The translations under genes were made by a program, and so were the position numbers. This document shows, piece after piece, positions 1 through 7,803 of a stretch of 64,000 nt of DNA. Within the stretch, counting starts at the first letter, position 1; each line of letters opens with the position of its first letter. The stretch is from Planococcus lenghuensis (GTDB lineage: Bacteria; Bacillota; Bacilli; Bacillales_A; Planococcaceae), in assembly GCF_001999905.1 (NCBI RefSeq), contig NZ_CP019640.1:338501-402500 (forward strand). The letters are read 5' to 3'. The notes under the pieces are model-generated. The model was not told the origin of the DNA and did not search any database. It was given only the letters and a program-made list of their open reading frames with translations.

Positions 1-107
1 AAAGAGACATATCGCCGCTATATTGAGGAATGGGCATCAACAATTGCACAGGAGCGGGTGAAAGGTGAAGTGCCGCTTGAGGAGATGACGAGCGCATCCA
101 CCTTATT
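1..107 (+). pseudogene. RsbR-type stress regulator gene, upstream piece split by a tnpB element
   Basis: An open frame enters from the left edge and is lost at the insertion; read on, it stops at 112-114. The visible peptide (KETYRRYIEEWASTIAQERV and on to ASTLF) looks like the N-terminal non-STAS domain of an RsbR co-antagonist. The downstream piece resumes with RRIYWKFVRDFF in the same frame modulo 3. Rejoining after base 107 with base 1542 gives a continuous LFRRIYWKFV stretch, which resembles the conserved FR-x-x-x-W helix of RsbR N-domains. RsbR paralogues sit in the stressosome and control SigB. The start of the gene lies outside the window. That the two pieces were one gene is an inference from frame, order and family architecture. 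Confidence 0.55.
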
Positions 108-201
108 TCAATGAGGCGTAAGTGAGTCGGTTTTCTTTTGATTTCGATAATTCCGAACGGTATACTGAAGATAAGAAAACAGGTGTTCGGGATGCGGTTG
201 G

Positions 202-1338
202 ATGAAAAAAGGAGAGCAGTTCGACCATTACGGGGTCAAGGTTCGCCTGCAGTTGAACGAAGACCAGCTGATTCAAGTGAAAAAGACCTTTGTCTGTCGG
301 CGTTTCCTTTACAACCACCTGCTCGACAAGCGAAGCAAGGCGTGGGGTCGGCGCAACGAATCGCTGAATTTGAAGAAGCAGAAAGAATTCTTGAAGAACA
401 TGAAACAGGCCTTCCCATGGCTGAAGGAAGTGGACAAATTTGCGCTTGAGAATGCGGTCTTTGATCTCGACCGGGCGTACCAGAACTTCTTCGAAAAACG
501 GGCGAACTACCCGGTGTTCAAGTCGAAGCACAAAAAACAATCGTACAAAACGAACCAGACGAACAACAATATTGTGTTATCCGCAGATTTCAAGCAGGTA
601 AAACTGCCGAAACTCGGCTGGGTGGCCTGTGCAGGCTCGGAAAACGTGCTGCAGCGGGCGAAAAAGCAAAACCACCGCATCAGCAGCGCGACCATTTCAG
701 AGAAAGCAGGCGTCATTACCTGTTCCCTGCTGTTCGAGAAAGCGAAAACGCAAGCGGCACATCCGAAGACCGGGCAGGTCGGCATCGATATGGGGCTGAC
801 GTATCTGTTCATCGATTCCAACGGCCATAAGGAGCCGAATCCCCGCTATTACGGGAAGGCCCAGAAACGGCTGGCAAAACTTCAGCGGAAACTCGCCAGC
901 CAGCAGAAAAGCAGCCACCGCTACGGGAAGACGAAACGAAAAATCGCGAAGCTGCACGTGCTCATCGCCAACCAGCGGAAAGACCTGCACCACAAACTTG
1001 CCAAGCGCATCACCGACGACAACCAAGTCGTGTGCGTGGAGAACCTGCACATCCGGGGCATGGTGAAGAACAAACGGCTGGCAAAGCACATCCAGGACGC
1101 CGCCTGGTATCAGTTCCGCCGTTTCCTGACGTACAAAGCGGAAAGAAAAGGCGGACAGGTCCTGCTCGTCGACCGTTGGACAGCCACGTCCCGCGTCTGT
1201 TCGCATTGCGGAAAAAAGAAGACGCTTCTGAACCTGAACGAACGGAAATGGATCTGTGCGGCGTGCCGCACCGAGCATGACCGCGACATTAACGCAGCGG
1301 CCAACATTTTACGTGAAGGCTTGAAACAAATCGGGTAA
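202..1338 (+). CDS. tnpB: TnpB RNA-guided DNA endonuclease of an IS605-group transposon
   Basis: The 378-residue protein has the full TnpB architecture: an N-terminal helix-turn-helix/wedge region, a split RuvC nuclease and a C-terminal zinc ribbon. The RuvC acidic triad is intact: D196 in GIDMG, E280 in VCVENL and D362 in HDRDINAAAN. The zinc ribbon cysteines are C333/C336 (CSHCG) and C352/C355 (CAAC). The length is close to that of characterised TnpBs. The family cleaves double-stranded DNA guided by an RNA made from the element's right end, which helps the element persist at its donor site. The ATG at 202 lies directly after a purine-rich stretch. Nothing suggests loss of function. The guide RNA should overlap the 3' end of this gene. 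Confidence 0.93.
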   Translation: MKKGEQFDHYGVKVRLQLNEDQLIQVKKTFVCRRFLYNHLLDKRSKAWGRRNESLNLKKQKEFLKNMKQAFPWLKEVDKFALENAVFDLDRAYQNFFEKRANYPVFKSKHKKQSYKTNQTNNNIVLSADFKQVKLPKLGWVACAGSENVLQRAKKQNHRISSATISEKAGVITCSLLFEKAKTQAAHPKTGQVGIDMGLTYLFIDSNGHKEPNPRYYGKAQKRLAKLQRKLASQQKSSHRYGKTKRKIAKLHVLIANQRKDLHHKLAKRITDDNQVVCVENLHIRGMVKNKRLAKHIQDAAWYQFRRFLTYKAERKGGQVLLVDRWTATSRVCSHCGKKKTLLNLNERKWICAACRTEHDRDINAAANILREGLKQIG

Positions 1339-1515
1339 CCCCCGCTGCCGCTGGAACAGCGGCCGATGCGCATGGAGGGACGGTAACACCAGGGAACCGA
1401 AAGGGGAAGGGGACGACCCGATGAAGTGCAGAAAAGTTCGGAAGGTCCATTATGGTAAACATGACGGAAAGTCATTGCCTTTCGAAGCTCCCCATTTCAA
1501 TGGGGAGTAGTTCAC
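1250..1515 (+). ncRNA. Probable omega RNA (reRNA) of the TnpB element
   Basis: TnpB guide RNAs start inside or just after the 3' end of tnpB and run through the transposon right end. Here the 177 nt after the stop are rich in purine stems and carry no ORF. They end in a perfect hairpin, left arm 1488-1496 and right arm 1499-1507 with a 2-nt loop, then GTTCAC. The bases after 1515 (or after 1541 if that is the true border) would be the guide. The 5' limit is approximate. Confidence 0.55.
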
Positions 1516-1541
1516 GAAGTTGTTATGCAGCTCTGAATTTT

Positions 1542-2088
1542 CCGGCGGATTTACTGGAAATTTGTCCGCGATTTTTTTGAAGAACCGACTTATGCTGCTT
1601 CTGCAGAAGATGCGCTCCGCTGGAGTGATTGGGGGAATAGCGCATTCGATTATGTAATGGAGAGCTTTGTCCGCCACTATCAGAAAACCCATAAAAAAAT
1701 CCTGTTCGCCCAGCAGCAGATGATTAATGAATTGAGCAGCCCTGTCATTCCAATCCGGCCGGGAATCGGGATTTTGCCGCTCGTTGGGGATATTGATACC
1801 CATCGGGCAAAAGTCATCCTGGAAACGACGTTGGATCAAAGTGTGAACAAAGGGCTGCATACGTTGTATATCGATTTATCCGCAGTGCCGATCATCGATA
1901 CAATGGTGGCCCATCAATTGTTTCAACTGATGGAAGCGCTGAAAATCATCGGAGTGACTTCTGTTCTTTCTGGAATTCGTCCTGAAATTGCACAGACGGC
2001 AATTTCGCTTGGCCTGGACTTCAGCGGCATCAGAGTCCATGCCAACCTGATGCGCGCCTTAGAAGAATTTGATTTGCAGCAACAGTAA
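1542..2088 (+). pseudogene. RsbR-type STAS protein gene, downstream piece
   Basis: The frame reads RRIYWKFVRDFF, a helical stretch, then a complete C-terminal STAS domain of about 110 residues. Both phosphoacceptor contexts of RsbR are present: GDIDTHRAK and VPIIDTMVAH (T171 and T205 in B. subtilis RsbRA). The family forms the stressosome with RsbS and is phosphorylated by RsbT, releasing SigB activation. A first in-frame ATG lies at 1657 but has no ribosome binding site, so independent translation of the STAS part is doubtful. An in-frame TGA at 1534-1536 lies just upstream of the fragment. Its neighbour on the left is the IS605-group element. Confidence 0.7.
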
Positions 2089-2092
2089 AAAA

Positions 2093-2125
2093 CAGCCCGG
2101 CTCCTGATACAAAGGAGCCGGGCTG
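2093..2125. terminator. Bidirectional terminator between STAS gene and trhA
   Basis: A perfect 12-bp GC-rich stem (CAGCCCGGCTCC with its complement) with a 9-nt loop lies between convergent genes. An A-run precedes it, which serves as the U-tract on the minus strand. Confidence 0.8.
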
Positions 2126-2132
2126 CCTGCTT

Positions 2133-2780
2133 TCATAAGAGATAAAAATAGACAACAGCAAAATGAGCGAAACTGCCGAAAAGCGTAAAAATATGAAAGA
2201 TTTTATGGTAATTTCGGTTATTTAACGCTTTTTCGATACCATAAAGAACGCCGCCGATAGTGTAAAGTACACCACCTGAAATCAGCAGGACAAGCGCTTG
2301 CCGGGTAAGATTATCAGCCAGCGGTTCCAATGCAAGGATGATGATCCACCCCATGGCAATATACAAAATGGTTGTCAACTTCCGGTGGGAATTAAAAGAA
2401 GTCATAGTCAGCAGTATTCCAGTAATCGCCAACGCACAGGATATGATTAAAATCGTCCAGCCCAGTGTACCGCCCAACGCAATCAGACAGAACGGGGCAT
2501 ATGAGCCGGTGATAAGAACATAGATCATGGAATGGTCGATGCGCCGGAGATAATTGATGGTTTTGGAATCTTCTTTTACCCAGTGATAGGTGGTCGAGGC
2601 GCTGTACAAGAAGATAAGCGTAAGACCGAATACTGTCACTGCTGCTGTATGCAACAGGGGAACGTCATGCTCGATTGCTTTTGCGATCATGGCTGCACAG
2701 GCAATAAATGCGAGAACAGCTCCGATCAAATGGGATAATGCATTGAATGGTTCACGGATAGAAACTTTCAAATCGGACAC
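2133..2780 (-). CDS. trhA: PAQR/hemolysin III family membrane protein TrhA
   Basis: This 215-residue protein has seven hydrophobic segments and the family's conserved polar residues: an N-terminal NALSHLIG with a metal-ligand histidine, YHW near residue 65, a HSMIYVLI segment, and a C-terminal HIFTLFGSFAHF holding two more histidines. It belongs to the PAQR superfamily (hemolysin III), whose bacterial members help keep membrane fluidity during unsaturated fatty acid stress. A role as a haemolysin is not implied. The start is GTG (2780) with GAGAGGTCA just upstream. It converges on the interrupted STAS gene. A membrane homeostasis role would fit with the des-desKR unit elsewhere in the window, but there is no direct link. 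Confidence 0.88.
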   Translation of the reverse strand: MSDLKVSIREPFNALSHLIGAVLAFIACAAMIAKAIEHDVPLLHTAAVTVFGLTLIFLYSASTTYHWVKEDSKTINYLRRIDHSMIYVLITGSYAPFCLIALGGTLGWTILIISCALAITGILLTMTSFNSHRKLTTILYIAMGWIIILALEPLADNLTRQALVLLISGGVLYTIGGVLYGIEKALNNRNYHKIFHIFTLFGSFAHFAVVYFYLL

Positions 2781-2951
2781 TGACCTCTCTCTGTTGGGAT
2801 GTAATAATATAGATATGGTATGACTATTGTTGCATGACAGTCAAGGAAAGACCTGCCGGATTAATAGAATTCAATACAGTTTGAAAGAAAATGCAGAGGA
2901 TCAGGAAAGTGGAAAGTTGCAGATTGCCGTAACGCGATGAACTATCCGGTC

Positions 2952-2977
2952 TTTTAAATTTTTCCGAATAGGGGTAT
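2952..2977 (+). promoter_or_regulatory. SigB-like promoter upstream of the P450 gene
   Basis: TTTTAA, a 14-nt spacer, then GGGTAT matches the SigB consensus GTTTAA-N12-15-GGGTAT at 11 of 12 positions. It ends 33 nt before the P450 start. Confidence 0.5.
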
Positions 2978-3010
2978 GGCTAACCAAGACCGAATAAGGA
3001 GGGTGACGTC

Positions 3011-4198
3011 ATGAATAGACCTGATGCCCACAGTTTGCTTTCTGAAAATTTCACCCGTAACCCCTATCCTGTTTATACCAAGCTCCGAGAAACTGCTGCC
3101 ATAGCCCGAATGCGTTTTCCGGATGGGCAGCAAGGCTGGCTCGTCACCCGCTATGCGGATGCGGTTGATGTGCTGACAGACCGGCGGTTCATCAAAGATT
3201 ATGCAAAGTTGATTGGCAGCTCGATGGAGCAGATGCCTGTGTTTACGCAGAATATGCTATTTGCTGATCCGCCTGATCACCGGCGCTTGCGAAACTTGGC
3301 TCAAAAGGCCTTTACACCAAAAATGATCAGCAGTATGCGAGAACGTATCCAGGAAATTGCCGATGAATTACTGGATCAGGCAGGAAGAACTTCTGAAATG
3401 AACCTGATCGATGATTATGCATTCCCGCTGCCGATCATCGTCATCTGTGAAATACTCGGCATCCCTGCCGAAGACCGGGATAGGTTCCGGCGCTGGTCGA
3501 ATTCATTGATTGAAGGATCAAGCAGTGAAGCCGGCGCCAGTATATATCAGCATATGCAGGAGTTCATCCAGTATTTGAGCGGGCGATTTGCTTTAGCCCG
3601 ACAGCACCCGGACAGCGGGCTAATCAGTCAATTGATCGCAGTAGAAGAAGCGGGAGATCGGCTGACTGAAAAAGAGCTGTACGGACTTGTAACACTGCTG
3701 ATTATTGCAGGACACGAGACGACGGTTAATTTGATTGGCAATTGTGTACTTGCACTTCTCAGTCATCCTGAGCAGAAGCGGCTGCTTCAGAATAACCCGG
3801 AACTGATCGGGCAGACGATTGAAGAAGCGCTTCGGTTCAATGGGCCTGTCGAGTTCTCCACTTCCAGATGGGCTGGGGAAGACGTGGAATTCCGCGGCCG
3901 GAAAATACGGAAAGGGGAACTCGTGATTGTGTCACTGAATTCGGCTGATCATGATCCTGAAAAATTCAACACCCCTGAATTGTTTGATATTACCCGTGAT
4001 AAGAGTCCTCATCTGGCTTTTGGGAAAGGCATCCATCAATGTCTCGGCGCTCCTTTGGCGCGGCTTGAGGGGGAAATTGCCATTTCCAGTTTTATGAAGC
4101 GGTTCCCTGAAGCGGAATTGAAAGTGAATGAAGAGGAACTGGAGTGGCGGCCTGGCATGATTGTCAGAGGGGTAAGGGAATTGCCATTATTATTATAA
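3011..4198 (+). CDS. Cytochrome P450, soluble bacterial (CYP107-like) type
   Basis: This 395-residue protein has no membrane anchor and all P450 signatures: the I-helix oxygen-activation motif AGHETT at 233-238, the ExxR pair E272/R275, and the heme loop FGKGIHQCLG at 337-346 with C344 as thiolate ligand. P450s hydroxylate or otherwise oxidise hydrophobic substrates with electrons from a ferredoxin or flavodoxin pair. No redox partner is adjacent, although a YumC-type reductase is encoded near 14 kb. The start ATG follows AAGGAGGGTG. The substrate cannot be read from the sequence. The gene is 22 nt upstream of an MscS channel gene and may share its transcript; a SigB-like promoter precedes it. 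Confidence 0.93.
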   Translation: MNRPDAHSLLSENFTRNPYPVYTKLRETAAIARMRFPDGQQGWLVTRYADAVDVLTDRRFIKDYAKLIGSSMEQMPVFTQNMLFADPPDHRRLRNLAQKAFTPKMISSMRERIQEIADELLDQAGRTSEMNLIDDYAFPLPIIVICEILGIPAEDRDRFRRWSNSLIEGSSSEAGASIYQHMQEFIQYLSGRFALARQHPDSGLISQLIAVEEAGDRLTEKELYGLVTLLIIAGHETTVNLIGNCVLALLSHPEQKRLLQNNPELIGQTIEEALRFNGPVEFSTSRWAGEDVEFRGRKIRKGELVIVSLNSADHDPEKFNTPELFDITRDKSPHLAFGKGIHQCLGAPLARLEGEIAISSFMKRFPEAELKVNEEELEWRPGMIVRGVRELPLLL

Positions 4199-4220
4199 GG
4201 AAGCGGGAAGGAGGGACAGC

Positions 4221-5300
4221 GTGGAGAGAATCCGATTGTTTGAGGAATTTGAGTTTTTGAGAGATCTTTCATTGTCAGCGGTGCTTTGGTTTTTTGTGTA
4301 TCTATTTGTGATTTTTGCTGTAAAAGCAGTCATCCTCCGCCTGCTCAAATTCTCTTTCCGTTCAGAAGACTTCCGGAAGAAGACATTTCCGGTTATAAAA
4401 GATGTGGTCAATGCGTTGGCTTTCTATGGTGCAATTCTGCTGTTTCTTTTTTATTTTTCAGAGGAGTATTGGCTCACGGATGCTTTTTATGAGACGGAAG
4501 GCGTGCAGATTTCACTGTTTCTGATTGTGATTGCCGTTATGATTGTGACGCTTGCCAATCGGCTTGTTAAGGCGGTGAACCGCTATGTGATGCCATTTGT
4601 GTATGAACAATTCAGCGTGGAGTCTGGCATGCGGTATACGATGAATCGCATTATTTATTATACGGTGATGTTTCTGGCGCTTATTATCAGTTTTACAACA
4701 GCCGGATTGGATCTCACAGCAGTAGGGGTTATCTTCAGTGTACTTGGAATCGGAATCGGTTTTGGCATGCGCAATATTGCAGCGAATTTCGTATCCGGCA
4801 TTATCATTCTCTTTGAACGGCCGATGGAAGTGGGAGAATTGGTGGAGATTGATAAAAAAATTGGCCGGATTTCAAAAATCAAACTGCGGTCAACAGTTGT
4901 GGAAACATTGAAAGATGGAACACTGGTTGTGCCAAATCAATACTTTATCGAACAGATTGTTAAAAACCGCTCCAGTGCACAGCTGTTTGCGCGGGTGACT
5001 GTCAGTGTGGCATATGGCAATGATACAAAAAAAGTTGAACAGCTTCTCATGAAGGCGGCAGAGCAGGAAGTTGAGAAGACATTGGGTGTGCCTGTCGAAC
5101 AGCCCGAAGTCCAATTCATCGATTTTCGAAATTCCGCACTGGATTTTCAGGTGGAAGTCCGGGTGCTTGATGTTGAAACGAAAGAAAAGATGGAAAGCCT
5201 GCTGCGGCATGCAATCGCACACTTATTTATCGATAATGACATAAAACTTGTAGAAAACTGGAACAGACAGAATAGTGATAGAGAAGGTGACAGCAAATGA
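4221..5300 (+). CDS. MscS family small-conductance mechanosensitive channel
   Basis: The protein is 359 residues with several N-terminal transmembrane segments. A pore-lining helix and hinge read GIGIGFGMRNIAANFVSG, followed by the beta domain ILFERPMEVGELVEID. This is the hallmark of MscS channels, which open on membrane tension to release osmolytes during hypo-osmotic shock. The C-terminal cytoplasmic vestibule is complete. The start is GTG with GGAAGGAGGG upstream. It overlaps the next gene by 4 nt (ATGA), indicating translational coupling. Confidence 0.9.
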   Translation: MERIRLFEEFEFLRDLSLSAVLWFFVYLFVIFAVKAVILRLLKFSFRSEDFRKKTFPVIKDVVNALAFYGAILLFLFYFSEEYWLTDAFYETEGVQISLFLIVIAVMIVTLANRLVKAVNRYVMPFVYEQFSVESGMRYTMNRIIYYTVMFLALIISFTTAGLDLTAVGVIFSVLGIGIGFGMRNIAANFVSGIIILFERPMEVGELVEIDKKIGRISKIKLRSTVVETLKDGTLVVPNQYFIEQIVKNRSSAQLFARVTVSVAYGNDTKKVEQLLMKAAEQEVEKTLGVPVEQPEVQFIDFRNSALDFQVEVRVLDVETKEKMESLLRHAIAHLFIDNDIKLVENWNRQNSDREGDSK

Positions 5301-5731
5301 AAGTATTGATCGATGCAGATGGCTGTCCGGTCATCACGGAAACGATTGAAATGGCAAAAGCCGCCGGACTCCCGGTTTTGCTGATATGTGACACTTCACA
5401 CATCATGCAGCGGGAGGGGGCCGAGACGATCACCGTATCAAAAGGAGCGGATGCCGTAGATTTTGTGCTGGTTAACCGGGTCCAACCTGGAGACATCGTC
5501 GTGACACAGGATTATGGGCTTGCCGCCATGACATTGGCCAAAAGGGGTGTGCCTATTGATCAGAACGGCCGCGTGTATTCTGATGACAATATCGACCAGT
5601 TGCTCTATAGCCGGCATACGGCAAAAAAAATCCGGCAATCTGGCGGTCGATTGAAAGGACCGAAAAAACGTCGGCCGGAAGACAACCGGAAATTCCGGGA
5701 AAACCTGGAGAATATTCTAACGAAAGCGTGA
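5297..5731 (+). CDS. YaiI/YqxD family protein (DUF188, UPF0178)
   Basis: The 144-residue protein opens with MKVLIDADGCPV, the family's acidic active-site-like motif. It continues with VVTQDYGLAA and the basic KGPKKR region before the C terminus. The fold is related to PIN-like or NYN nuclease domains, but no activity is established for the family, so the function is left open. The start overlaps the MscS stop by 4 nt. A terminator follows directly, closing the probable P450-MscS-YqxD unit. Length and motif order match the family. Confidence 0.85.
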   Translation: MKVLIDADGCPVITETIEMAKAAGLPVLLICDTSHIMQREGAETITVSKGADAVDFVLVNRVQPGDIVVTQDYGLAAMTLAKRGVPIDQNGRVYSDDNIDQLLYSRHTAKKIRQSGGRLKGPKKRRPEDNRKFRENLENILTKA

Positions 5732-5733
5732 TT

Positions 5734-5765
5734 AAAAACCCGGACAGCAAATTGTCCGGGTTTTT
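5734..5765. terminator. Rho-independent terminator after the DUF188 gene
   Basis: AAAACCCGGACA pairs with TGTCCGGGTTTTT across a short loop. It has A- and T-runs on both sides and so can serve both convergent genes. Confidence 0.85.
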
Positions 5766-5772
5766 ACTGACT

Positions 5773-6873
5773 TTACGGCGTCCAGCGGTCATTTACCAAT
5801 GCGATTAATGTCCATTCTCCGTTCTGTTCTTCCTCAAAGACCATGTTGAGACTCTGCCAATCCATGTAGCCGTACTCTTCTGTTCCAGGATAGTAGAATT
5901 CAACGACGGTTCCTTCCGGAAAAGCTTTCCGAACCAATTCACGGGTCGACGGATGTCCCTCCCGTCCATACATTTCCTTCTCTTCGTAAGAAGCATTCAT
6001 TAAATATTTATCATAGTATCCAGCGGGAGTCAAATTGATTTCAAATCCGCTACCGGCTTCATAGCCCCATAAATAAGTAGTCGTATTGTCCATGAAATCT
6101 TCAACTTCTTCTTCTGTCATGGTTACACCGCCATCATCGATGCAGCCGCCGGCGAATGGACAGAACGTCAGGCCTTCATCGTCCACATAATCTTCCACCG
6201 CATCAAAATTTTCATTTTCCAGGTATACGAGGATGTCGTTTGCCGTCTCCAAAAGTTCTTGTTTTCCTGGGATGAAAGATGGTTCGATAGACCGGGCCAA
6301 AAACGCTGCGAATTGGCCGCGGGTCACTTTGAGATTAGGCCCAAAAGTTCCGTCCGGAAAACCTTGGGCAACTCCGAAATTGGCAAGTTGTGCTATGGCT
6401 TCGTATGCTTCCATACTTGGTACTACATCTGAGAAGGGCTCTTGAAAAACATCTGGAAAGTCAAGTGCACGTTCAAGAATCAACGCGACATGTGCCCGAC
6501 TGATTTTTTCATTCGGCCGAAAAGTACCATCGGGATAGCCGCGAATGATTCCCAGTTCCGTTGCAGCGTCAATATAGCCTGAAAACGGATTGCTTGCTGC
6601 TACATCTGAAAAGTCGGTGGCGCGCTGCGTGTCATCGAGTTTGAGTGCTCGCCCAAGCATCGCAACTGCGTGCGCTCGGGTGATTTCATCGTGGGGGCGG
6701 AACGTCCCATCCGGATAACCGTTGACAATGCCTTCTGCATGCAAAAAAATCACATCATCGGCGAAGTAGTGATCCATCTCTACATCATCAAAACTGACGA
6801 CAGCGAAAGCAGGGGAAATGAAAGCACCGACAATCAGGAGCACAGCAGCAATGAGAGAAAGAATCGTTTTCAT
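5773..6873 (-). CDS. Secreted protein with three SLH domains and an uncharacterised C-terminal domain
   Basis: The 366-residue protein has a signal peptide (MKTILSLIAAVLLIVG up to about residue 24) and three consecutive S-layer homology domains at about 27-205. Each domain has the typical start (FDDV, FSDV, FSDV), the G[YF]PDGTF[RG]P turn and an [TS]RA/TRG motif. SLH triplets bind pyruvylated secondary cell-wall polymer, so the protein is probably wall-anchored. The C-terminal 160 residues contain a two-cysteine CPFAGGC segment and many aromatic and acidic residues. They resemble small NTF2-like extracellular domains, but I do not recognise a family. The start has a GGGGAGG site. It converges on the DUF188 gene. 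Confidence 0.88.
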   Translation of the reverse strand: MKTILSLIAAVLLIVGAFISPAFAVVSFDDVEMDHYFADDVIFLHAEGIVNGYPDGTFRPHDEITRAHAVAMLGRALKLDDTQRATDFSDVAASNPFSGYIDAATELGIIRGYPDGTFRPNEKISRAHVALILERALDFPDVFQEPFSDVVPSMEAYEAIAQLANFGVAQGFPDGTFGPNLKVTRGQFAAFLARSIEPSFIPGKQELLETANDILVYLENENFDAVEDYVDDEGLTFCPFAGGCIDDGGVTMTEEEVEDFMDNTTTYLWGYEAGSGFEINLTPAGYYDKYLMNASYEEKEMYGREGHPSTRELVRKAFPEGTVVEFYYPGTEEYGYMDWQSLNMVFEEEQNGEWTLIALVNDRWTP

Positions 6874-7035
6874 GATAACCCTCCCCTTTTAGGTTCAGTT
6901 TATCACACTTCAACAACGTCAGATATAAAATTATCTATATATTCAGACATCATTTTTATGGCAATTAATTGAATATTATTAGGAAGAATAGGGAACAAAG
7001 AAAAAAGGGAATTCATATGAAATGGGGGACTGGGA

Positions 7036-7752
7036 ATGCAGAAGATATTAGCTGTGGTTACCAATGCTGCGGCACTCGGAAAAGACTTTAAAAAAACCGG
7101 TCTCTGGTTCGGTGAACTGACTGGTTTCTATGATGTAATGAAGAACCGGTACATGGTAGATGTCATAAGTACTGGACCGGACCGGGTACCGATTGATCCG
7201 AGAAGCCTGGCGGCGATGCTGCCTTCAAAAGAAACCCGTTCATATTATTTGAACGAAAGCTTTATGCAACAACTCTGGAACCCGCGAACACCGGATGAAG
7301 TGAATCCGGACGAGTATGCAGCTATTTACTTTGCAGGCGGTCATGGAACAATGGAGGATTTCCCGGATAACAAAGCGCTGCACCGGATTATCCGTACAGT
7401 GTATGAAAATGGCGGCATCGTTTCAGCCGTTTGCCATGGACCTGCTGCACTTTTGGATGTCCAATTATCAGATGGCCGCTATTTGCTTGATGGCCATGTG
7501 GTGACCGGTTTCGCAGACATTGAAGAGAAGGTGATCGGATTATATAACCACCTTCCTTTTTCACTGGAACAGCGGCTGAAAGCAAGAGGGACGATTTTTA
7601 GACAATCCACACTGCCGTTCGGAGCTTGTATAACTGAATCCGGCCGGCTCATCACCGGTCAGAATCCAGCTTCGGTAAAAGGTGTGGCAAGACGGGTGGT
7701 GCATCAGCTGGATGGGGCGGCTCCGGGTTTACTGCAAAAAAGTGAAGGGTAA
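7036..7752 (+). CDS. DJ-1/PfpI superfamily protein (Hsp31-like class I glutamine amidotransferase fold)
   Basis: The 238-residue protein has the nucleophile elbow AVCHGPAALL with C133 followed by H134, the oxyanion-loop motif AGGHGTMEDFPDN, and an N-terminal GELTGFY segment whose E27 fits the conserved DJ-1 glutamate. This matches the Hsp31/YhbO type associated with glyoxalase III, deglycase-like or chaperone activity under stress; which applies here is not shown. The start ATG follows GGGGGA. Its stop codon lies inside the -10 element of a SigB-like promoter for the next gene, so the two genes are closely packed but separately initiated. Confidence 0.88.
   Translation: MQKILAVVTNAAALGKDFKKTGLWFGELTGFYDVMKNRYMVDVISTGPDRVPIDPRSLAAMLPSKETRSYYLNESFMQQLWNPRTPDEVNPDEYAAIYFAGGHGTMEDFPDNKALHRIIRTVYENGGIVSAVCHGPAALLDVQLSDGRYLLDGHVVTGFADIEEKVIGLYNHLPFSLEQRLKARGTIFRQSTLPFGACITESGRLITGQNPASVKGVARRVVHQLDGAAPGLLQKSEG
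7727..7752 (+). promoter_or_regulatory. SigB-like promoter for the YflT-domain stress gene
   Basis: GTTTAC, a 14-nt spacer and GGGTAA match SigB promoters closely (consensus GTTTAA-N12-15-GGGTAT). It lies at the very 3' end of the preceding gene and 51 nt before the next start. Confidence 0.65.
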
Positions 7753-7803
7753 ACTTATAGGAGAAGCGATGCATTAAAGCATGACTTACAGGAGGGATGC
7801 AAC

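Larger units (their letters stand above)
108..1541 (+). mobile_element. IS200/IS605-group element carrying tnpB only (IS1341-like)
   Basis: The segment contains an intact tnpB, no tnpA, and no terminal inverted repeats, as expected for this group. The limits given are those that restore the interrupted STAS gene in frame (1434 bp inserted). A left-end stem can pair 130-137 with 173-180. The right end has a perfect 9-bp hairpin at 1488-1507 followed by TTCAC at 1511-1515. In related elements the end often falls just after such a motif, so the true right border could be 1515 instead of 1541. Mobility would need TnpA supplied in trans. Confidence 0.6.

Noticed and set aside
103..540. Minus-strand 145-codon frame and other long frames opposite tnpB and other genes
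   Set aside because: They are shadows of well-supported genes and lack ribosome sites and protein signatures.
2133..2780. Annotation as a haemolysin toxin
   Set aside because: The hemolysin III name is historical; the sequence is a PAQR/TrhA membrane protein and no toxin features are seen.
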